This document shows, one piece after another, positions 17,633 to 26,536 of a stretch of 64,000 bases of DNA; position 1 is the first letter of the stretch, and each line of letters begins with the position of its first letter. The stretch spans positions 29,459-93,458 of the forward strand of contig JAGCFW010000008.1 of assembly GCA_017649895.1 (NCBI GenBank), read 5' to 3'. This DNA is from Alphaproteobacteria bacterium (lineage in GTDB: Bacteria > Pseudomonadota > Alphaproteobacteria > UBA3830). The notes below the pieces were generated by a model. It was not told the origin of the DNA. It made no database searches and saw only the letters and a program-made list of their open reading frames with translations. The position numbers were made by a program, and so were the translations under genes.

Positions 17633-18238
17633 ATGAAACTTAATTTTAAAATTTTATGTTCTGCTGCCGTGCTATGCTTTGCGGGAAGCGTGTTCGCGAC
17701 GAATTCCGATCCGTTGAAGAATAGTTCTCCAGATGGCGAAGTTAGGTTGATACCGATCAAGGAACATGAAGGTTTTGTTCCAAGTAAAGAAAGCCCGATT
17801 GATATACTTAACGGTCATTGTAAAGCCCACGGATTAAGCTTGAAATTCGAATATGGAGTCCTTGGTAAAGAGTGGAACTGTACAGTTATAATAAACGACA
17901 AAAAATATAAAATAGATTTTCAGAAATGCGAAAATAAAGAAGCAGCTGAACGTGAAACCGCGGAGCATGTCTGCCAAATTTTAGGTTTGTCCGCTCAGGA
18001 TAGACTCGGTAAGTATTTTCAGAATAATAAAATTCCTGCAAAGTTGAGTGATGTTGATTTTTTGTATGAAATAAAGGGCAGTATCTTTATCTGTAAGATC
18101 AAGATAAAAGACAAAGTTTATGAGCGGAATATGGGCAGCAAAGGCAAAAAAGACGCTAAAAATCAAATTATAGAGAGGTATATGTACGAGATGACAAAAG
18201 AGCTCTCGTCACAGGATTCCTCTTCTAAAGAAAGTTAG
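17633..18238 (+). CDS. Exported protein with two dsRNA-binding-domain-like modules
   Basis: 201 residues. ATG 17633 is preferred to a GTG at 17621, which is part of the ribosome-binding site (GTGAGG). A signal peptide ends in VFA near residue 22. Two modules follow, at about 54-118 and 123-189. Each has the order helix, three strands, helix of the double-stranded-RNA-binding fold: SPIDILNGHCKAHGL, strands such as WNCTVIINDKKY, then KEAAERETAEHVCQIL; the second module ends SKGKKDAKNQII, close to the SKK.AK motif of true dsRBDs. The same module recurs in the proteins at 54214, 55346 and 58156. An exported protein with this fold is unexpected; RNA binding is inference from the pattern. Confidence 0.8.
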   Translation: MKLNFKILCSAAVLCFAGSVFATNSDPLKNSSPDGEVRLIPIKEHEGFVPSKESPIDILNGHCKAHGLSLKFEYGVLGKEWNCTVIINDKKYKIDFQKCENKEAAERETAEHVCQILGLSAQDRLGKYFQNNKIPAKLSDVDFLYEIKGSIFICKIKIKDKVYERNMGSKGKKDAKNQIIERYMYEMTKELSSQDSSSKES

Positions 18239-18261
18239 TTGGAGGGAATTGTTTCAACTAA

Positions 18262-18312
18262 GGGAATTGGCTTCTTTCAGGCGTCGTTCATGAGGCCGAT
18301 TCTCTTTTGTGT
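18262..18312 (+). terminator. Hairpin repeat (copy 1) acting as terminator
   Basis: 11-pair stem between GAATTGGCTTC (18264-18274) and GAGGCCGATTC (18292-18302) with two G-U pairs, followed by a T-rich run. Bases 18262-18302 are identical to 20030-20070. Confidence 0.7.
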
Positions 18313-18389
18313 TTTTCCTGTTGATTAAGATTTTTTTGCAAAAAAAAATTAATATGTAGTAAATTAAAATTTGGAAAGGTGAGGTTGGA

Positions 18390-19994
18390 ATGACAGACAT
18401 TAATTTTAAAGCTTGGTGTGCGGTTGGATTCTTGGTGTTTGGATCGATTGATGCTTTCGAAATATGCACAAAAAGAAGTTTCGATACAACCAAAAGTATG
18501 TCCGATGTGAAGAATTTGCAATGTTGCGGTCATTTTTCAAACTTGGAAATTTTAAAAATAGATCCTAACAATTTAGGTCTTCTTATGTCTAGATTTGAAA
18601 ATGAAAGATTATTCCCTCATAATTTTCCAGAATTGACGGTAGTAGATGTGATAGGTTCTTTACCGTGGTCAATGGTAAAAGAATTACCGAAATGTTTTCC
18701 ACAATCAAGGGTTTTTATCCTAGATAAACCAGATTTTAGCGGTGGAGCGAGAAAAGCAGTGGATGAGTACGTACATAAACATAAGAGAACTGTAATTTTG
18801 GAGAGTTTCTCTTTTTCTGATTCTAGTGATGACAATGGAGATTTTGAGTGCTCTCCAAATTATGGAGTTAACACAAAAATTTGTGAAGTTCGAGATAGAA
18901 ACAAAACTGTGGTTAAAGTAAAATTGACGGAAAAAGAACATATAGATGAAGAAGATTTTAAGAAGAAAGTCAGAAAAATGTTCAGGGAAAAGGAGCTAAT
19001 AAGGTATATAGAAGAAGGTAAGGAAGACAAAATTTGGTCACTATTAAAAAAAGATCCTAGCCTTAAAATACCCCCTGACTGTTTAAATAATCCAGATATC
19101 TCTAAGTTGTACAATGATTTTAAAAGGCAAAGGGAAGAAACTTATCTGAAAGTTTATGATAATATAAAGGGAACGGAGATATGTGAGCAATTGGGTATAA
19201 ACGAAGAGAATGCATTCAGAACTATCGAGAAAAATAAGTATATTCTTTTTAAATTCGTTGTTAAAGAAAACAATTTGGATCTGATAAAACTCTTAATGGA
19301 GATTGGGATAAATATTGATATAGTAGACAAAAAAGGAAACCCGGCCCTGTTTTGGACAAAAGATCTCAAGATGATGAAAACGTTAATAGAGCTGGGAGCA
19401 AATGTCAATTATACGAACAAAAAAACTGGTTGCAATTTATTGACGCGATGTCTCCTGTTTAATATCTCAAGTCAAGAGATGTCGCCATTGGTAAAATTGA
19501 TTTTAGAAAAAATAGAAAAAAGCAAAATTAATGAGCCGACAAAAGGTGGTAACACAGCGTTGCACATAGCCGTTCATCGTGGCTATGGAAAAATAGCGAA
19601 AAAGTTGATAGACAATGGTGCTGATATCTCTGTGAAAGACAGGAAAAAGAAAACTCCTTTTATGAGAGCAGTTCAATTCAACGAAAAGGATATAGTAGGT
19701 TTGTTTCTGACTGTCTTTGATAAAGATAATAGTAAAGCAGTGGAAGAACTGAAATGTGCAATGGAAAATGGCAGAGAAAAAGGTATAGATGTGTTGCTTG
19801 ATAAAGTTTCTTTTTCTGAGGAACAATTTATAGACGTAATAAAATCTGTTCATTCTCCGACTCCAAAGCTCATTTTAGGAAATGCCCCAATACGGTATTA
19901 TTATCCCAGGCAGCAGTTTCGACAGAATGATTCAGATGATGGCTTTGACATTAGTTCCTTTAGCGATAGTGACTCAGAAAGCCAAAAAACTTAA
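18390..19994 (+). CDS. Exported ankyrin-repeat protein
   Basis: 534 residues starting with MTDINFKAWCAVGFLVFGSIDAF in two halves: a hydrophobic signal-like start that resembles the shared signal peptide of neighbouring exported proteins. Residues about 300-440 carry at least four ankyrin repeats; the clearest is GGNTALHIAVHRGYGKIAKK followed by LIDNGADISVKDRKKKTPF. The region before them is charged and helical, and the C-terminus is Ser/Asp-rich (DISSFSDSDSESQKT), as in the protein at 58156. Ankyrin proteins are common secreted effectors in Rickettsiales and Legionella; a host-directed role is inferred. Confidence 0.85.
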   Translation: MTDINFKAWCAVGFLVFGSIDAFEICTKRSFDTTKSMSDVKNLQCCGHFSNLEILKIDPNNLGLLMSRFENERLFPHNFPELTVVDVIGSLPWSMVKELPKCFPQSRVFILDKPDFSGGARKAVDEYVHKHKRTVILESFSFSDSSDDNGDFECSPNYGVNTKICEVRDRNKTVVKVKLTEKEHIDEEDFKKKVRKMFREKELIRYIEEGKEDKIWSLLKKDPSLKIPPDCLNNPDISKLYNDFKRQREETYLKVYDNIKGTEICEQLGINEENAFRTIEKNKYILFKFVVKENNLDLIKLLMEIGINIDIVDKKGNPALFWTKDLKMMKTLIELGANVNYTNKKTGCNLLTRCLLFNISSQEMSPLVKLILEKIEKSKINEPTKGGNTALHIAVHRGYGKIAKKLIDNGADISVKDRKKKTPFMRAVQFNEKDIVGLFLTVFDKDNSKAVEELKCAMENGREKGIDVLLDKVSFSEEQFIDVIKSVHSPTPKLILGNAPIRYYYPRQQFRQNDSDDGFDISSFSDSDSESQKT

Positions 19995-20029
19995 TCAGAA
20001 GATTTGTCAAAGTGAATTACTTTGAGTAG

Positions 20030-20070
20030 GGGAATTGGCTTCTTTCAGGCGTCGTTCATGAGGCCGATTC
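20030..20070. repeat. Hairpin repeat (copy 2)
   Basis: 41 bases identical to 18262-18302, located between the convergent ankyrin gene and folA. This copy lacks a T-run on the plus strand. Confidence 0.85.
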
Positions 20071-20089
20071 CGTCCTTGAGAATTTTCGA

Positions 20090-20545
20090 TCATTTTCTCC
20101 ATTTCCAGATGCAGTAATTTTCTTTTTTTATCATTAATTTTCGGTTGAAGCTTTCTAAATATTTCGTATCGAGGAATGTGTCGGCGTCGTATTCTTGATT
20201 AACCTGGGTAATTATCGCCTCAGCGATCAGATCCTTTTGCAGAGCATAATTGTAAAGTTGAGCGCCACCGATAATCCAAGCATCGGGATAATTTTCGATT
20301 GCTTCTTCCAAGGTTGGAAAACAAATTGCATCTGGAATATCCGTTTTCGTGATGACGCAATTGATTCGGTCTTTCAGCGGAAAATTTTTATGCGAAAAAA
20401 AAGTGTTTCTTCCCATTATTACGACAGAATTTCTGGTTAATTTCTGAAAAAACGCGCGATCTTCTTCAAATTCCCAGGGAATTTTCCCATTTTTTGATAA
20501 TCCGAAATTTTTTTCGACAATTGCTATTAATCTTATCATTCCCAT
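20090..20545 (-). CDS. folA: Dihydrofolate reductase
   Basis: Reduces dihydrofolate to tetrahydrofolate with NADPH. 151 residues, slightly short but within the family range. Signature stretches: IAIVEKNFGLSKNGKIPWEFEEDRAFF with the Pro-Trp of the substrate loop, VIMGRNTFFS (NADPH binding), and AWIIGGAQLYNYAL with the conserved double glycine. The acidic residue of the active site is in the WEFEED segment. A second in-frame ATG six bases later (20539) is an equally possible start. No thymidylate synthase gene lies nearby. fhs at 32177 is another one-carbon folate enzyme in this window. Confidence 0.92.
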   Translation of the reverse strand: MGMIRLIAIVEKNFGLSKNGKIPWEFEEDRAFFQKLTRNSVVIMGRNTFFSHKNFPLKDRINCVITKTDIPDAICFPTLEEAIENYPDAWIIGGAQLYNYALQKDLIAEAIITQVNQEYDADTFLDTKYLESFNRKLMIKKENYCIWKWRK

Positions 20546-20604
20546 ATTCTAATTCAAATTGCTAAAACATGTAAATCGTAATAGAATAGTGCGGGAGTTT
20601 TTTT

Positions 20605-21426
20605 ATGAAACGTGTATTTTTAACTTTTTCTATAATAGTCGCTCTGGCCTCGTTTGTAAGTGTTACGGCGAAGATGGGCAACAGTTTGTCTGACGAAGTA
20701 AAAATTTTGTCGACGCAAGAGGTCAATTCAGAAACAAAATCCGAGCATAAATCCAAAATTCAGGAAGAAACCGCCGATTTGAATAAGGCGTTAAAAATAA
20801 TTCAGCAGCTGATTTTTGGCTCTTCTCCGGAGCAAAGCATTAATCAGAAGAAGGTTTTCGATAAATTGCGAAAATCCGTATCTGAAACGGAATTTTCTTC
20901 TGAGGAGCTGATGATTCTTATCGAAGATGCCATGGAAATTGACAAAAAATACCAGCTGATTTTCGATTTCGTCATCAGAGGTGAGTACGCGCGACGAGCA
21001 ACAAATGAGGGAATTAATGCCGATGAGGCGCTGCAATTCGCGAGTTCTGAGTATATCCAACTGCCAAAATTTATTCTGAAGAAAAAAGTCGACAAAGATG
21101 AGCTGGATGATGTTCTTTCCGATTTGGGATGCGGTGTCGTTTGGAAAGATCGCGCCAAGTATTCGTTTGTGTTGAGCAAATATTTCGGAAAAGAGACAGA
21201 AAAAAACGACGAAAAATGGTATTCGTCGAGAAGAGTTCAAAACTATCTGAAATTGATCGCTGAAATCGACAAATTTTTCGAAAAATCGTATTCCCACCTT
21301 GTGTATCTTATAGCGCAGGACTTTTATTATGCCGACATACCGCAAGAAAAAATTCAAAAAATTTTCTCATTTTCCGATGACGAATTGAAATCTTTGATAA
21401 AACCGAAGAATTACGAAGAAATTTAA
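20605..21426 (+). CDS. Exported protein of unknown function
   Basis: 273 residues with an N-terminal signal sequence (FLTFSIIVALASFVSVTA, cleavage likely near residue 22). The body is largely alpha-helical and rich in charged residues, with no recognised motif. It is followed after 53 bases by another small exported protein on the same strand, and the pair may be expressed together. The start codon is preceded by a weak GCGGGAG ribosome-binding site. Function not assigned. Confidence 0.75.
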   Translation: MKRVFLTFSIIVALASFVSVTAKMGNSLSDEVKILSTQEVNSETKSEHKSKIQEETADLNKALKIIQQLIFGSSPEQSINQKKVFDKLRKSVSETEFSSEELMILIEDAMEIDKKYQLIFDFVIRGEYARRATNEGINADEALQFASSEYIQLPKFILKKKVDKDELDDVLSDLGCGVVWKDRAKYSFVLSKYFGKETEKNDEKWYSSRRVQNYLKLIAEIDKFFEKSYSHLVYLIAQDFYYADIPQEKIQKIFSFSDDELKSLIKPKNYEEI

Positions 21427-21479
21427 CGAAATATTAGTTTTTTTGTTTCATAATGATGTCAGAAGTAGGATATCGAGAA

Positions 21480-22076
21480 ATGAAAAAGTTGGTTTTAGTT
21501 TTATTTTTAGTTTTTTCCAGTTCGAACGCGGATTTCAACACGGACTTCAGCGTTGAAGACATAAAAGATTGGTTCGGCGAGGTGTACCAGAATGTATCTT
21601 CCAAGGTTGAGACGGGAATAGACAAGTTGAAGTCATCCTCTGCAGTAAAAAAAATGGGAGACCTTCTGACTCAGGCGGAAGATACTCTGCGGGAAAATCG
21701 CAGCGGTACAGTAACTTCTGAATTTTTGGAAGCGAGTAAAAATCTTGCGGATCGCGCGGCTAAATTAAATAAGGAATTGGATGAGGATATTCGCTCACTG
21801 AGCCAGTTAAAGGAATTTCAATACAAAAGCCGAGTCATAACGTATAAAGACGGAAAACAATATGTGACGGCTTTGGAAGAGTGCTTAAAAAAGGAATTAG
21901 ATAACTTTGTTGATGCGAAAGCAATGAAAGAGGAGGTCAAAGAGCAAATGGATAACATTTTGAACATATTGACCGATGAACTCATCTATTCTTATATGGC
22001 AGACTTGCGAGAAGCATATAATACTTTTAACGATGCGTTCGAAAAAATGGAAGATAAACTGAAATCAGAAAAATAG
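21480..22076 (+). CDS. Small exported helical protein of unknown function
   Basis: 198 residues. ATG 21480 (MKKLVLVLFLVFSSSNA) is chosen over an in-frame ATG at 21453 because it directly starts a signal peptide and GTAGGA lies 9 bases upstream. The mature region is rich in Lys/Glu/Asp and probably all alpha-helical (for example LTQAEDTLRENRSG and LDEDIRSLSQL), without Cys. No family recognised; may be a periplasmic or secreted helical bundle. Confidence 0.75.
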   Translation: MKKLVLVLFLVFSSSNADFNTDFSVEDIKDWFGEVYQNVSSKVETGIDKLKSSSAVKKMGDLLTQAEDTLRENRSGTVTSEFLEASKNLADRAAKLNKELDEDIRSLSQLKEFQYKSRVITYKDGKQYVTALEECLKKELDNFVDAKAMKEEVKEQMDNILNILTDELIYSYMADLREAYNTFNDAFEKMEDKLKSEK

Positions 22077-22088
22077 TGTCTACCACCT

Positions 22089-22117
22089 AAAAAAGGAGAG
22101 GAATGTCTCCCCTCTCC
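22089..22117 (-). terminator. Terminator shared by convergent genes
   Basis: GGAGAGG (22095-22101) and CCTCTCC (22111-22117) form a 7-bp stem; on the minus strand it is followed by TTTTTT, so it best serves the gene ending at 22133. Confidence 0.8.
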
Positions 22118-22132
22118 AATTTCTGACAAAAC

Positions 22133-22738
22133 CTAGTTTTCCTCATCCAAACTGCTCAGAGTATTTTCAGTACTGTTAAAGTACTCTGAACTAATCGGTG
22201 TTCTCTCACTATCTACGAAAAGAATCCGCTCCTCTATATTAACATCAGATGCGGATACGCCGTCACAATCATCCTTCATTAACTGCTGTATCTCTCTTTG
22301 TGTCAATCGCTCCAACACTTTGTAAAGTTTATTTTCTTCGTATAATCTCTTAGTTCCGTTTTTTGCAAATTTTTTACCGTATTCGTAAAATCCGCACATC
22401 CTCGAATCTTTGTAGGAATAAATTAATATCCGATACTCAACCTCATTTGATATTCGATCCCACATCTTACCTTTATCAGGGGAAATTCCTCTTCGCTGCA
22501 TTGAGTATTCTAGAATACTTCCCGAAAGAATATTATACTCCTCAACAGACAACTCGAGAGAATAAAAAGGACTCATATATACTGGGTATGCACGCGAAAT
22601 GAATACCATAGGGTCTCTCTTAATAAATCGGTAATTTTTTGTGTCTTCTCTAAACGAATCTCTGAGTTCTGAAGGCACACAGCTATCGGCGTCAGACGGC
22701 ATCTCTACGAGTTCTTTTAGATCCCACAATTTCATCAT
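22133..22738 (-). CDS. C-terminal part of a probably frameshifted exported protein
   Basis: 201 codons starting MMKLWDLKELVEMPSD, without a signal peptide. Its start lies inside the last 47 bases of the signal-peptide-bearing frame at 22692-22940, in a different reading frame, and no ribosome-binding site precedes it. The two frames together would make one exported protein of about 270 residues like the neighbours. I see no motif in it (Glu/Asp/Ser-rich tail). Either a one-base insertion has split the gene, a programmed frameshift joins the parts, or the second part is reinitiated at the ATGATG. Confidence 0.6.
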   Translation of the reverse strand: MMKLWDLKELVEMPSDADSCVPSELRDSFREDTKNYRFIKRDPMVFISRAYPVYMSPFYSLELSVEEYNILSGSILEYSMQRRGISPDKGKMWDRISNEVEYRILIYSYKDSRMCGFYEYGKKFAKNGTKRLYEENKLYKVLERLTQREIQQLMKDDCDGVSASDVNIEERILFVDSERTPISSEYFNSTENTLSSLDEEN

Positions 22739-22940
22739 AAATCTCTATTTTGTTCTCACACGCATTAATATCCCCATATGTATCAATTTTATAAATCCGA
22801 AAAATATCTGAGCTAACCTCCGACAGGGCAGGTTGCTTGCCTCTGTCCTGGCTGCCCAACGGATCAGATTCCATGGTTACTGCGTTCCCCGCACATAACA
22901 ATGCCCCAACAAAACATAAAGCTTTCCAATTAATATCCAT
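22692..22940 (-). CDS. N-terminal signal-peptide fragment of the split exported protein
   Basis: 82 codons from ATG 22940, preceded by GGTGG. It begins MDINWKALCFVGALLCAGNA, a variant of the signal peptide shared by other exported proteins here (for example MNPYFKTLCSATLLCFAGNA at 55188). The frame ends TCTAAAAGAACT.. at 22692 while the other frame stays open for 200 codons, so a +1 shift is needed to join them; the AAAA run is one candidate site for an inserted base. Confidence 0.6.
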   Translation of the reverse strand: MDINWKALCFVGALLCAGNAVTMESDPLGSQDRGKQPALSEVSSDIFRIYKIDTYGDINACENKIEIYDEIVGSKRTRRDAV

Positions 22941-23044
22941 CTCTACCACCCTTAATACAAAAACTACTATCAGGGTAGACAATAATTTACTAGTTGTCCA
23001 GTTTTTTGGTTTTTCCGTTATCAGTAAAAACTTATTTCACCAAA

Positions 23045-23917
23045 TTAGTCGATTGGCTTTGATAAAAATTGAAGTTCCAACACACGGCGAATTTTTTGGA
23101 AATCCAAGTGAACATTCGCGAGAAAAAAACCTTTTGATTCGAAAATATTTTTTACGTCGTCGTGCTGATCAAAACCGATTTCCAAAAGAATTTTACCTCC
23201 CGGTTTCAGCCAATTTCGCGTCAATTCTGAAAGCTGCGTGTAAGCGTCCAGCCCATCTCGTCCACCGTCCAACGCGAGGTGCGGATCGAAATTTTTCACG
23301 TTATCATCGAGTCCGAAAATGTCTGCGGTTTTTATGTAAGGCGGATTGGAAACGATCAAATCGAATTTTTTTTGCGGGCAAAAATCGTTCCAGCCGACAT
23401 TTTTTATTTCGGCATTTTCCACACGCAGATCGGATTTGTTTTTCAGCGCAACCTTCACGGCTTTTTCGCTGATGTCGATTCCGATTCCGCGAGATTTCGG
23501 AAATTCTTTTGCGATGCTCAACAAAATGCAGCCGCTGCCGGTGCCGATGTCAAGGAAGTCGAAAGCCTGATCTTTGGCGAAAATTTCCAGGGTTCGCTCG
23601 ATAATGATTTCGGTTTCGGGACGTGGATCCAAAACGTCTGCGTTTACGAAAAATTCGCTGTTCCAGAATTCTCGCCTGTTCAAGATTTTTGAGACGGGCT
23701 CGTGGGATTCGTAGCGTGCGATGAAATCTTCCAGCTGCTCGAGTTCAGTGGGCGAAAATTGAAGCTCGTCCATTCCGAACATCACTTCGTTCGCGGAAAT
23801 ATTTTTCACTTTCGCGATAAACAAACGGAGAATTTTCGATGGACAACGACAGCCGTAATTACGATTGCCGCAAGATATTTCTGTCTTACTGTGTTTCATC
23901 TGTTTCGCTTTTTCCAT
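23045..23917 (-). CDS. prmC: Release factor glutamine methyltransferase PrmC (HemK)
   Basis: Methylates the Gln of the GGQ motif in release factors RF1/RF2. 290 residues from ATG 23917 (an in-frame GTG precedes it). The SAM site DFLDIGTGSGCILLSIAKEFP and the catalytic NPPY motif (DLIVSNPPYIKTADI) are intact, as is RPETEIIIE. The substrate RF1 (prfA) is encoded 270 bases upstream on the same strand, the usual prfA-prmC pairing, although here the gap is unusually long. Confidence 0.94.
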   Translation of the reverse strand: MEKAKQMKHSKTEISCGNRNYGCRCPSKILRLFIAKVKNISANEVMFGMDELQFSPTELEQLEDFIARYESHEPVSKILNRREFWNSEFFVNADVLDPRPETEIIIERTLEIFAKDQAFDFLDIGTGSGCILLSIAKEFPKSRGIGIDISEKAVKVALKNKSDLRVENAEIKNVGWNDFCPQKKFDLIVSNPPYIKTADIFGLDDNVKNFDPHLALDGGRDGLDAYTQLSELTRNWLKPGGKILLEIGFDQHDDVKNIFESKGFFLANVHLDFQKIRRVLELQFLSKPID

Positions 23918-23920
23918 CAC

Positions 23921-24190
23921 CGCAATTAACCTTTAACTTGCTGCATCTCGTGGGTTTTCGTCATCATCACAATCGAAGGAGTTTTAGCCATCTTGCGTAA
24001 CCATACCTCATTGCAATTAAGGGAGTTTTTACCTTTTCGTGTTATCCTCCCTAGGGTGGGGGCTGCGGGGCGGCATGGAATCAAAAGTTAACAAATTATT
24101 AACTTTTGGAACGATTTTGATGAAAAAATGTTTGCGATTTTTCTCCCTAAACATCATCGTAAACTTTTCCGTAAAAATACCGCACCGAGA
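23921..24190. other. prfA-prmC gap with a palindromic AT-rich hairpin
   Basis: Non-coding as far as I can see. It contains a 10-bp inverted repeat CAAAAGTTAA/TTAACTTTTG (24082-24108), which includes a GTTAAC-N5-ATTAAC motif, next to a short GC-rich patch (24050-24075). The hairpin could separate prfA from prmC expression. Confidence 0.5.
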
Positions 24191-25270
24191 TTAATCTTTC
24201 TGGAAATTCGCAATCTGCTCCTCCTGATCGAACTCAATCAAAGGTTTGATAATTTCCTCCAAAGCAGCGCCCTCCATAATCTGCGGCAGCTTGTACAGCG
24301 TCAGATTGATTCGGTGATCCGTAACTCGCGCCTGCGGATAATTATAGGTACGGATTCTCTCGGAGCGATCGCCCGTTCCGACCTGCGAGCGGCGATTGTC
24401 GGCCCTCTCGTTCTGCAATTTCTGGCGCTCCATTTCGTAAAGACGCGCGCGCAAAATCTTCATCGCTTTCAGTCTGTTCATGTGCTGCGAACGCTCGTCC
24501 TGCTGATATACAACTATACCTGTCGGAATGTGGGTGATACGCACCGCGCTTTCCGTTTTGTTGACGTGCTGACCACCCGCGCCCGAGGCCCGCATGACGT
24601 CGATTTTCAAATCCGTATCGTCAATTTTCAGGTCCACTTCCTCAGCTTCCGGCAAGACCGCGACCGTAGCTGTCGACGTATGAACACGCCCACCGGATTC
24701 CGTAACGGGAACGCGCTGCACCCGATGCACTCCCGACTCGAACTTCAAGTAAGCGAAAACGCCCTTGCCTGAAATGTTCGCCGAGGCCTCCTTGATGCTA
24801 CCGATTCCGGATTCGTGAGCGTAAAGCAGCTCAAATTTCCATTTTTTGAACTCCGCGTATTTTTGATACATGCGAAGCAGATCCGCTGCGAACAATCCGG
24901 CTTCGTCTCCGCCTGCTCCCGCGCGAATTTCGATAATTGCGTTTTTCTCATCCGCCTCGTCTTTCGGAATCAGCATGATTTTCAATTCTTTTTGAAGCTG
25001 CGGAATTTTTTCCTGCAATTTTCCGATTTCTTCCTTCGCCAACTCTTTGAAATCTTCATCGGTTGCGGGGTCTTCCAATGCGGATTGCAGTTCGCTTAAC
25101 TCGGATTTCGTTTTGTTATAAAGATTGATTAAATTCGCAAAATCCTCGAGATCGGAAAATTCCTTCGATAATTTTATGAAATTCTCCGAGTCGTTCGCGT
25201 TTGCCAACATCTGCTCTTTCAAAAATTCGTATCTCTTCAAAATTTTGTCGAGAGTCTCTTCCAAAAACAT
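24191..25270 (-). CDS. prfA: Peptide chain release factor 1
   Basis: Recognises UAA and UAG and triggers peptide release on the ribosome. 359 residues, the normal length. The catalytic GGQ lies in [17 protein letters not shown], and the stop-codon recognition region has the RF1-type PVTESGGR segment rather than the RF2 tripeptide. The ATG overlaps the plsC stop (TAATG), suggesting coupling. Its modifying enzyme PrmC is encoded downstream. Confidence 0.96.
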   Translation of the reverse strand: MFLEETLDKILKRYEFLKEQMLANANDSENFIKLSKEFSDLEDFANLINLYNKTKSELSELQSALEDPATDEDFKELAKEEIGKLQEKIPQLQKELKIMLIPKDEADEKNAIIEIRAGAGGDEAGLFAADLLRMYQKYAEFKKWKFELLYAHESGIGSIKEASANISGKGVFAYLKFESGVHRVQRVPVTESGGRVHTSTATVAVLPEAEEVDLKIDDTDLKIDVMRASGAGGQHVNKTESAVRITHIPTGIVVYQQDERSQHMNRLKAMKILRARLYEMERQKLQNERADNRRSQVGTGDRSERIRTYNYPQARVTDHRINLTLYKLPQIMEGAALEEIIKPLIEFDQEEQIANFQKD

Positions 25271-25974
25271 TATTTGTTCTCCAATTTCGATATTTCGACT
25301 TGAAAAGTGTTGTTCAGTCTATCCATAAATTCATCTTGTGGCAACCCCGGCTCGATTGGTTCCGTAATTTTTACCGTAATTGTTCCCGGATTTTTTTTAA
25401 AACTGCGACGCGCCCAAAATTTTCCCGAATTATGTATAATCGGAACAACTTTGCAGTCGTTTTTTTTATAGAACAAAGAAATTCCCCTCTTCAGTGGAAC
25501 AAATTCGCCGCTCGGCATACGAGTTCCTTCGGGGAAAATTATGACCTGTCTATCGTCATCCAAAGCCGCGGAAATTTGCCTCGAAACATCGATTAGGGCC
25601 TTCAGTCCGTGCTCGCGATCCACAAAAATCGAATGTACTTTACTCGCTAATAACCCAAACAACGGAATATCATGCAGCTCTTTTTTCATGACAAACACAG
25701 GCCTCGGGAAAAAACTAATCAAAACGATCGTTTCCCACATGGATTCGTGCCGAGAAGCAAAGATCACACGTCCTTTCGTTTTCAGGTATTGCTCATTTTC
25801 TATTTTAAAATCGATTCCGCCAACATGCTTTACGATAAAGTGAAACATCCGCGAAAATGCAAACCAGTATTTGTACACAGTATCTTCGGAAAACGGAAGA
25901 AAAAAAATTCCGCACAACACATACAGAGACATTGATACAAAAAGTACAATGTTAAGAAGAATTGATCTAATCAT
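25270..25974 (-). CDS. plsC: 1-acyl-sn-glycerol-3-phosphate acyltransferase
   Basis: Inner-membrane enzyme adding the second acyl chain to make phosphatidic acid. 234 residues with an N-terminal hydrophobic helix. The acyltransferase motifs are visible: [14 protein letters not shown] (His with Glu four residues later+1, where most families have HX4D), and the glycerol-phosphate-binding [11 protein letters not shown]. The HX4E variant is, to my knowledge, frequent in alphaproteobacterial homologues. It overlaps the DUF218 gene by 8 bases upstream and prfA by 1 base downstream. Confidence 0.9.
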   Translation of the reverse strand: MIRSILLNIVLFVSMSLYVLCGIFFLPFSEDTVYKYWFAFSRMFHFIVKHVGGIDFKIENEQYLKTKGRVIFASRHESMWETIVLISFFPRPVFVMKKELHDIPLFGLLASKVHSIFVDREHGLKALIDVSRQISAALDDDRQVIIFPEGTRMPSGEFVPLKRGISLFYKKNDCKVVPIIHNSGKFWARRSFKKNPGTITVKITEPIEPGLPQDEFMDRLNNTFQVEISKLENK

Positions 25975-26536
25975 TTAAAATTCCTTTTACAGCATCTCTA
26001 ATCAAGATGCCCAAACTGCGGTAAAATTCTTTAAAGCATAACCTAATAAATCTGGAATTGAAAACGGAGCAGACTTTTAAGGGGTAAATTTTCAGATCTT
26101 TGTTATGTTTTCTGACTTCGTATAAACTCCTGAACATATGATAATCTGAGGTAATTAATACTATTTCTTTCATGCCAAGCTCCTCTGCCACCTCGCAAAT
26201 CTCTTTGGCATTCCCTTCTGTATTCAGCGCTTTATATCCCAAAACGACTGTTATGTCTCCGATAACATCCGTGTCACCGAGAATGTCTTCCAACTTCGTG
26301 CCTCTATATACCCCGGAAATCAAAACGTTTTTCGCATGAAATCTTTTAACCGAATCGAACGCCACTTTGATTCGATTTTTTCCTCCGGTAAGTACGACTA
26401 TGTCTTCACAAACGAAATCGGGCGGAAAGTCTTCGATTTTTCGTGCATCGAAGATGAAAATCGAAAACGATATTGAAACAGCAAAAAAAATTATTAAGGC
26501 AAATTTCAATATCAGCTTAGTCAAGCCAATCCTCAT
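25967..26536 (-). CDS. DUF218 (YdcF/ElyC-like) membrane-anchored protein
   Basis: 189 residues with one N-terminal transmembrane helix and a DUF218 domain: VVLTGGKNRIKVAFDSV, then VLGYKALNTEGNAKEICEVA and IVLITSDYHMFRSLYEVRK, the three typical conserved blocks. Relatives such as ElyC and SanA affect envelope integrity and lipid-carrier metabolism; the exact reaction is not known. It overlaps ftsX upstream by 20 bases and plsC downstream, a conserved alphaproteobacterial order (ftsE-ftsX-DUF218-plsC). Confidence 0.88.
   Translation of the reverse strand: MRIGLTKLILKFALIIFFAVSISFSIFIFDARKIEDFPPDFVCEDIVVLTGGKNRIKVAFDSVKRFHAKNVLISGVYRGTKLEDILGDTDVIGDITVVLGYKALNTEGNAKEICEVAEELGMKEIVLITSDYHMFRSLYEVRKHNKDLKIYPLKVCSVFNSRFIRLCFKEFYRSLGILIRDAVKGILND

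Noticed and set aside
24128..24772. 214-codon plus-strand frame opposite prfA
   Set aside because: It lies antisense to a well-identified gene (GGQ motif intact) and has no motif or start signal.
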